Shown here: piece after piece, positions 4,880 through 6,268 of the stretch
Position numbering within the stretch: the stretch's first letter is position 1
Layout of the letters: each line of letters starts with the position of its first letter
From: Kiritimatiellota bacterium
GTDB lineage: Bacteria; Verrucomicrobiota; Kiritimatiellia; RFP12; UBA1067
Length of the DNA: 6,268 bases
Direction of reading: 5' to 3'
Assembly (NCBI GenBank): GCA_009777165.1
Contig: WRML01000139.1
Span: forward strand, 1 to 6,268
Translations under genes and position numbers: made by a program
Notes under the pieces: generated by a model
Seen by the model: the letters and a program-made list of their open reading frames with translations, nothing else
Told to the model about the DNA's origin: nothing
Databases searched by the model: none

Positions 4880-6268
4880 ATGATGTTGTTAATGAAAAAA
4901 ACGCGGTGCCTCTGTGCCTCTGCGAGCCAAAAAATAGCCCTCTGCTTTGTGTCTGTTGCGGTCGCTGCCTTCGCGACGAGTGTGTTTGATATGCCGCAGG
5001 TTTTCCCGCAGCACCGTCAGCTGCAGCAGCAGTTCATACAGGCGTTCCGCTCGGGGAAGACCGCCGAGATGGAAGAACTCTGCCGCGCGGGCGTCGAGCT
5101 GATGCCGCAGGACCCGACATGGCAGTACAACCTGGCCTGTGCGTTGGCGTACCGCCAGGACAAGCGGGACGCGATCGCCGCGCTTGACAAGGCCATCATG
5201 CTGGGGTTTCGCAACAGTAAGGCCATCGCGGAGGATCCAGACCTGAAATCGCTGGCGGCCTTGCCGGCGTTCAAGGAGCTCGTCAAAAAGGCGGCGGAGC
5301 TGCAGGGGAAACCTGTCGAGGGCGTTGTGCAGGTCGTGCCGACAACGGGCGTCATGGGGCTTGCGCTGGAGATCAACGCGACCAACACGACATGGGAGTT
5401 CAACGCGGGATGTTTCCAGACGCTCCTGAAACTCCTCCGCCCGGACACGAAAAAGAACGCCGATTACGCGGACGTTTACCAGGGCCCCGCACGCGATGAC
5501 GTCAGCGGCTGGCTTAAGGCAAATCAGGCGAGCGGGAATTTCGGAGACCTCTACCTCAACCGCGACGGCGGGCACTCGGCGCTGGAGGTGAGCAAGTTCC
5601 CTGGAATGACCCCCCTGGTCTACGGTGCAGAACCGAAGGCGAAAAACCTCCACACGGGATTGCCGAACGGGCTTTTCGAGTTCCCCGTCATCGGCAATGC
5701 CTCGGTCGCGCTCACGGCCGGACCCTTTTGGCGGAGCCTGCCGCGCGCAATCGTGACCGATCCCATGCAGCCGCTCCAGGCATTCCAATTCGTGATGAAC
5801 AACCAATGCTGGTTTTATCCCGCACACCGCGATTACACGCCCGACACCGGTGACCTGTTCCCGGCGAACGCGCCGTACTATGTGGTGAGCCTCGGGTCGT
5901 CGTACACGGACAAGCCGTTCATGGAGGCGTTCGCGGCGGCGATGGCGGCACTGCGCCCGGAGACCAAGCTGGCGCTGGTGCAACGCAAGCAGCTCGCGCA
6001 GACCTTGCAGATGGCGTTTCGCGCTACGCAGAAGACGGTCAAAAAGCCCGAGGACTACCTCACGGGCGCGGCACACCCTGTCGTGTTCGACCCCGCCAAC
6101 CTGGATGTCGAGGCGATGGTGAGGCTCGTCAACGCCATGACCCCTGAGGTCATCCCCCCGCTGGTGATGTTGCGGACGGTCGCCGACGCGAAGGCGGAGC
6201 CGGGCATTGACTTTTTCGACCTGCGCCCCGAGGGGCTTTTCGACACGCCGTTCGCGATTGCCCGCGTC
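4880..6268 (+). CDS. Exported TPR-containing protein of unknown function (3' end outside window)
   Basis: The frame stays open from ATG 4880 to the window edge, giving 463 codons without a stop; the C-terminus is missing. Residues 6-32 look like an export signal: basic start (KKTR), hydrophobic stretch IALCFVSVAVAAFA at 19-32, possible cleavage after AFA. Residues about 46-138 form a TPR-like helical region; DPTWQYNLACALAYRQDKRDA (78-98) and AIAALDKAIMLGF are characteristic, ending in a cap helix (FKELVKKAAEL). TPRs usually bind proteins. From about 155 onward I recognise no named domain. Notable stretches are LNRDGGHSAL (226-235), NNQCWFYPAHRDYTPDTGD (307-325), LGSSYTDKPFMEAF (338-351), PEDYLTGAAHPVVFD (390-404) and LFDTPFAIARV at the edge. 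My unverified impression is that similar long hypothetical exported proteins occur in Planctomycetota and Verrucomicrobiota. The gene lies 33 bp downstream of the hydrolase and is probably cotranscribed. The signal-peptide region carries a short tandem repeat. Confidence 0.85.
   Translation, partial: MMLLMKKTRCLCASASQKIALCFVSVAVAAFATSVFDMPQVFPQHRQLQQQFIQAFRSGKTAEMEELCRAGVELMPQDPTWQYNLACALAYRQDKRDAIAALDKAIMLGFRNSKAIAEDPDLKSLAALPAFKELVKKAAELQGKPVEGVVQVVPTTGVMGLALEINATNTTWEFNAGCFQTLLKLLRPDTKKNADYADVYQGPARDDVSGWLKANQASGNFGDLYLNRDGGHSALEVSKFPGMTPLVYGAEPKAKNLHTGLPNGLFEFPVIGNASVALTAGPFWRSLPRAIVTDPMQPLQAFQFVMNNQCWFYPAHRDYTPDTGDLFPANAPYYVVSLGSSYTDKPFMEAFAAAMAALRPETKLALVQRKQLAQTLQMAFRATQKTVKKPEDYLTGAAHPVVFDPANLDVEAMVRLVNAMTPEVIPPLVMLRTVADAKAEPGIDFFDLRPEGLFDTPFAIARV
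4907..4922 (+). repeat. Tandem 8-mer TGCCTCTG x2 within the signal-peptide codons
   Basis: TGCCTCTG occurs twice back to back (4907-4914 and 4915-4922), followed by CGAG. It encodes part of the stretch CLCASA (residues 10-15) ahead of the hydrophobic core of the signal sequence. Because eight is not a multiple of three, the two copies are read in different frames. It may be chance or a short repeat that entered the gene start. Confidence 0.45.

Noticed and set aside
4875..4883. Two-codon reading frame ATG GGA TGA overlapping the TPR start
   Set aside because: Its ATG is only 2 bases from the SD, too close for efficient initiation; the overlap with ATG 4880 looks incidental.
4889..6076. 395-codon minus-strand open frame opposite the TPR gene
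   Set aside because: Its Arg/His/Leu-rich product looks like reverse-complement coding; the plus strand has an SD, a signal peptide and a TPR region and remains open across the whole stretch.

Overview
This window holds three protein-coding genes and one gene-free flank. They are a complete leftward gene for the replicative DNA polymerase (DnaE), a complete rightward gene for a secreted alpha/beta-hydrolase, and the 5' part of a rightward gene for an exported TPR-containing protein that runs off the right edge. The DNA is GC-rich with strong third-position G/C bias, which explains the many long antisense open frames. The DnaE type, the secreted esterase and the large exported TPR protein look like a Verrucomicrobiota/Kiritimatiellota/Planctomycetota-type bacterium. 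That placement is an impression from sequence style, not a computed result.

Layout. Bases 1-381 hold no convincing gene. They carry two diverged copies of a roughly 94-bp direct repeat (20-113 and 201-294), each able to form two hairpins. Between them lies a perfect G/C-rich palindrome (158-175), and there are unusually long G runs, including a canonical G-quadruplex pattern at 12-42. This is the 3' flank of dnaE. No hairpin there is followed by a U-run on the dnaE strand. Bases 382-3930 (minus) are dnaE. Bases 3931-4045 are a compact divergent promoter region. The best dnaE promoter has its -10 box only 8 bp from the start codon, which predicts a leaderless or nearly leaderless mRNA. The rightward pair uses clear Shine-Dalgarno sequences. 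Bases 4046-4846 encode the hydrolase. After 33 bases, the TPR protein starts at 4880 and remains open at 6268.

How the genes relate. DnaE is housekeeping and has no evident link to its neighbours. The hydrolase and the TPR protein probably form a small operon of exported proteins: same strand, 33-bp gap, no terminator between them, and an N-terminal signal sequence on each. Their shared substrate or role cannot be read from the sequence. I see no defence system, phage, transposase, CRISPR array or RNA gene. The points most worth a second look are the hairpin repeats, the leaderless dnaE promoter, the apparently complete PHP metal site in DnaE, the Trp-rich tail of the hydrolase, and the uncharacterised domain of the TPR protein.
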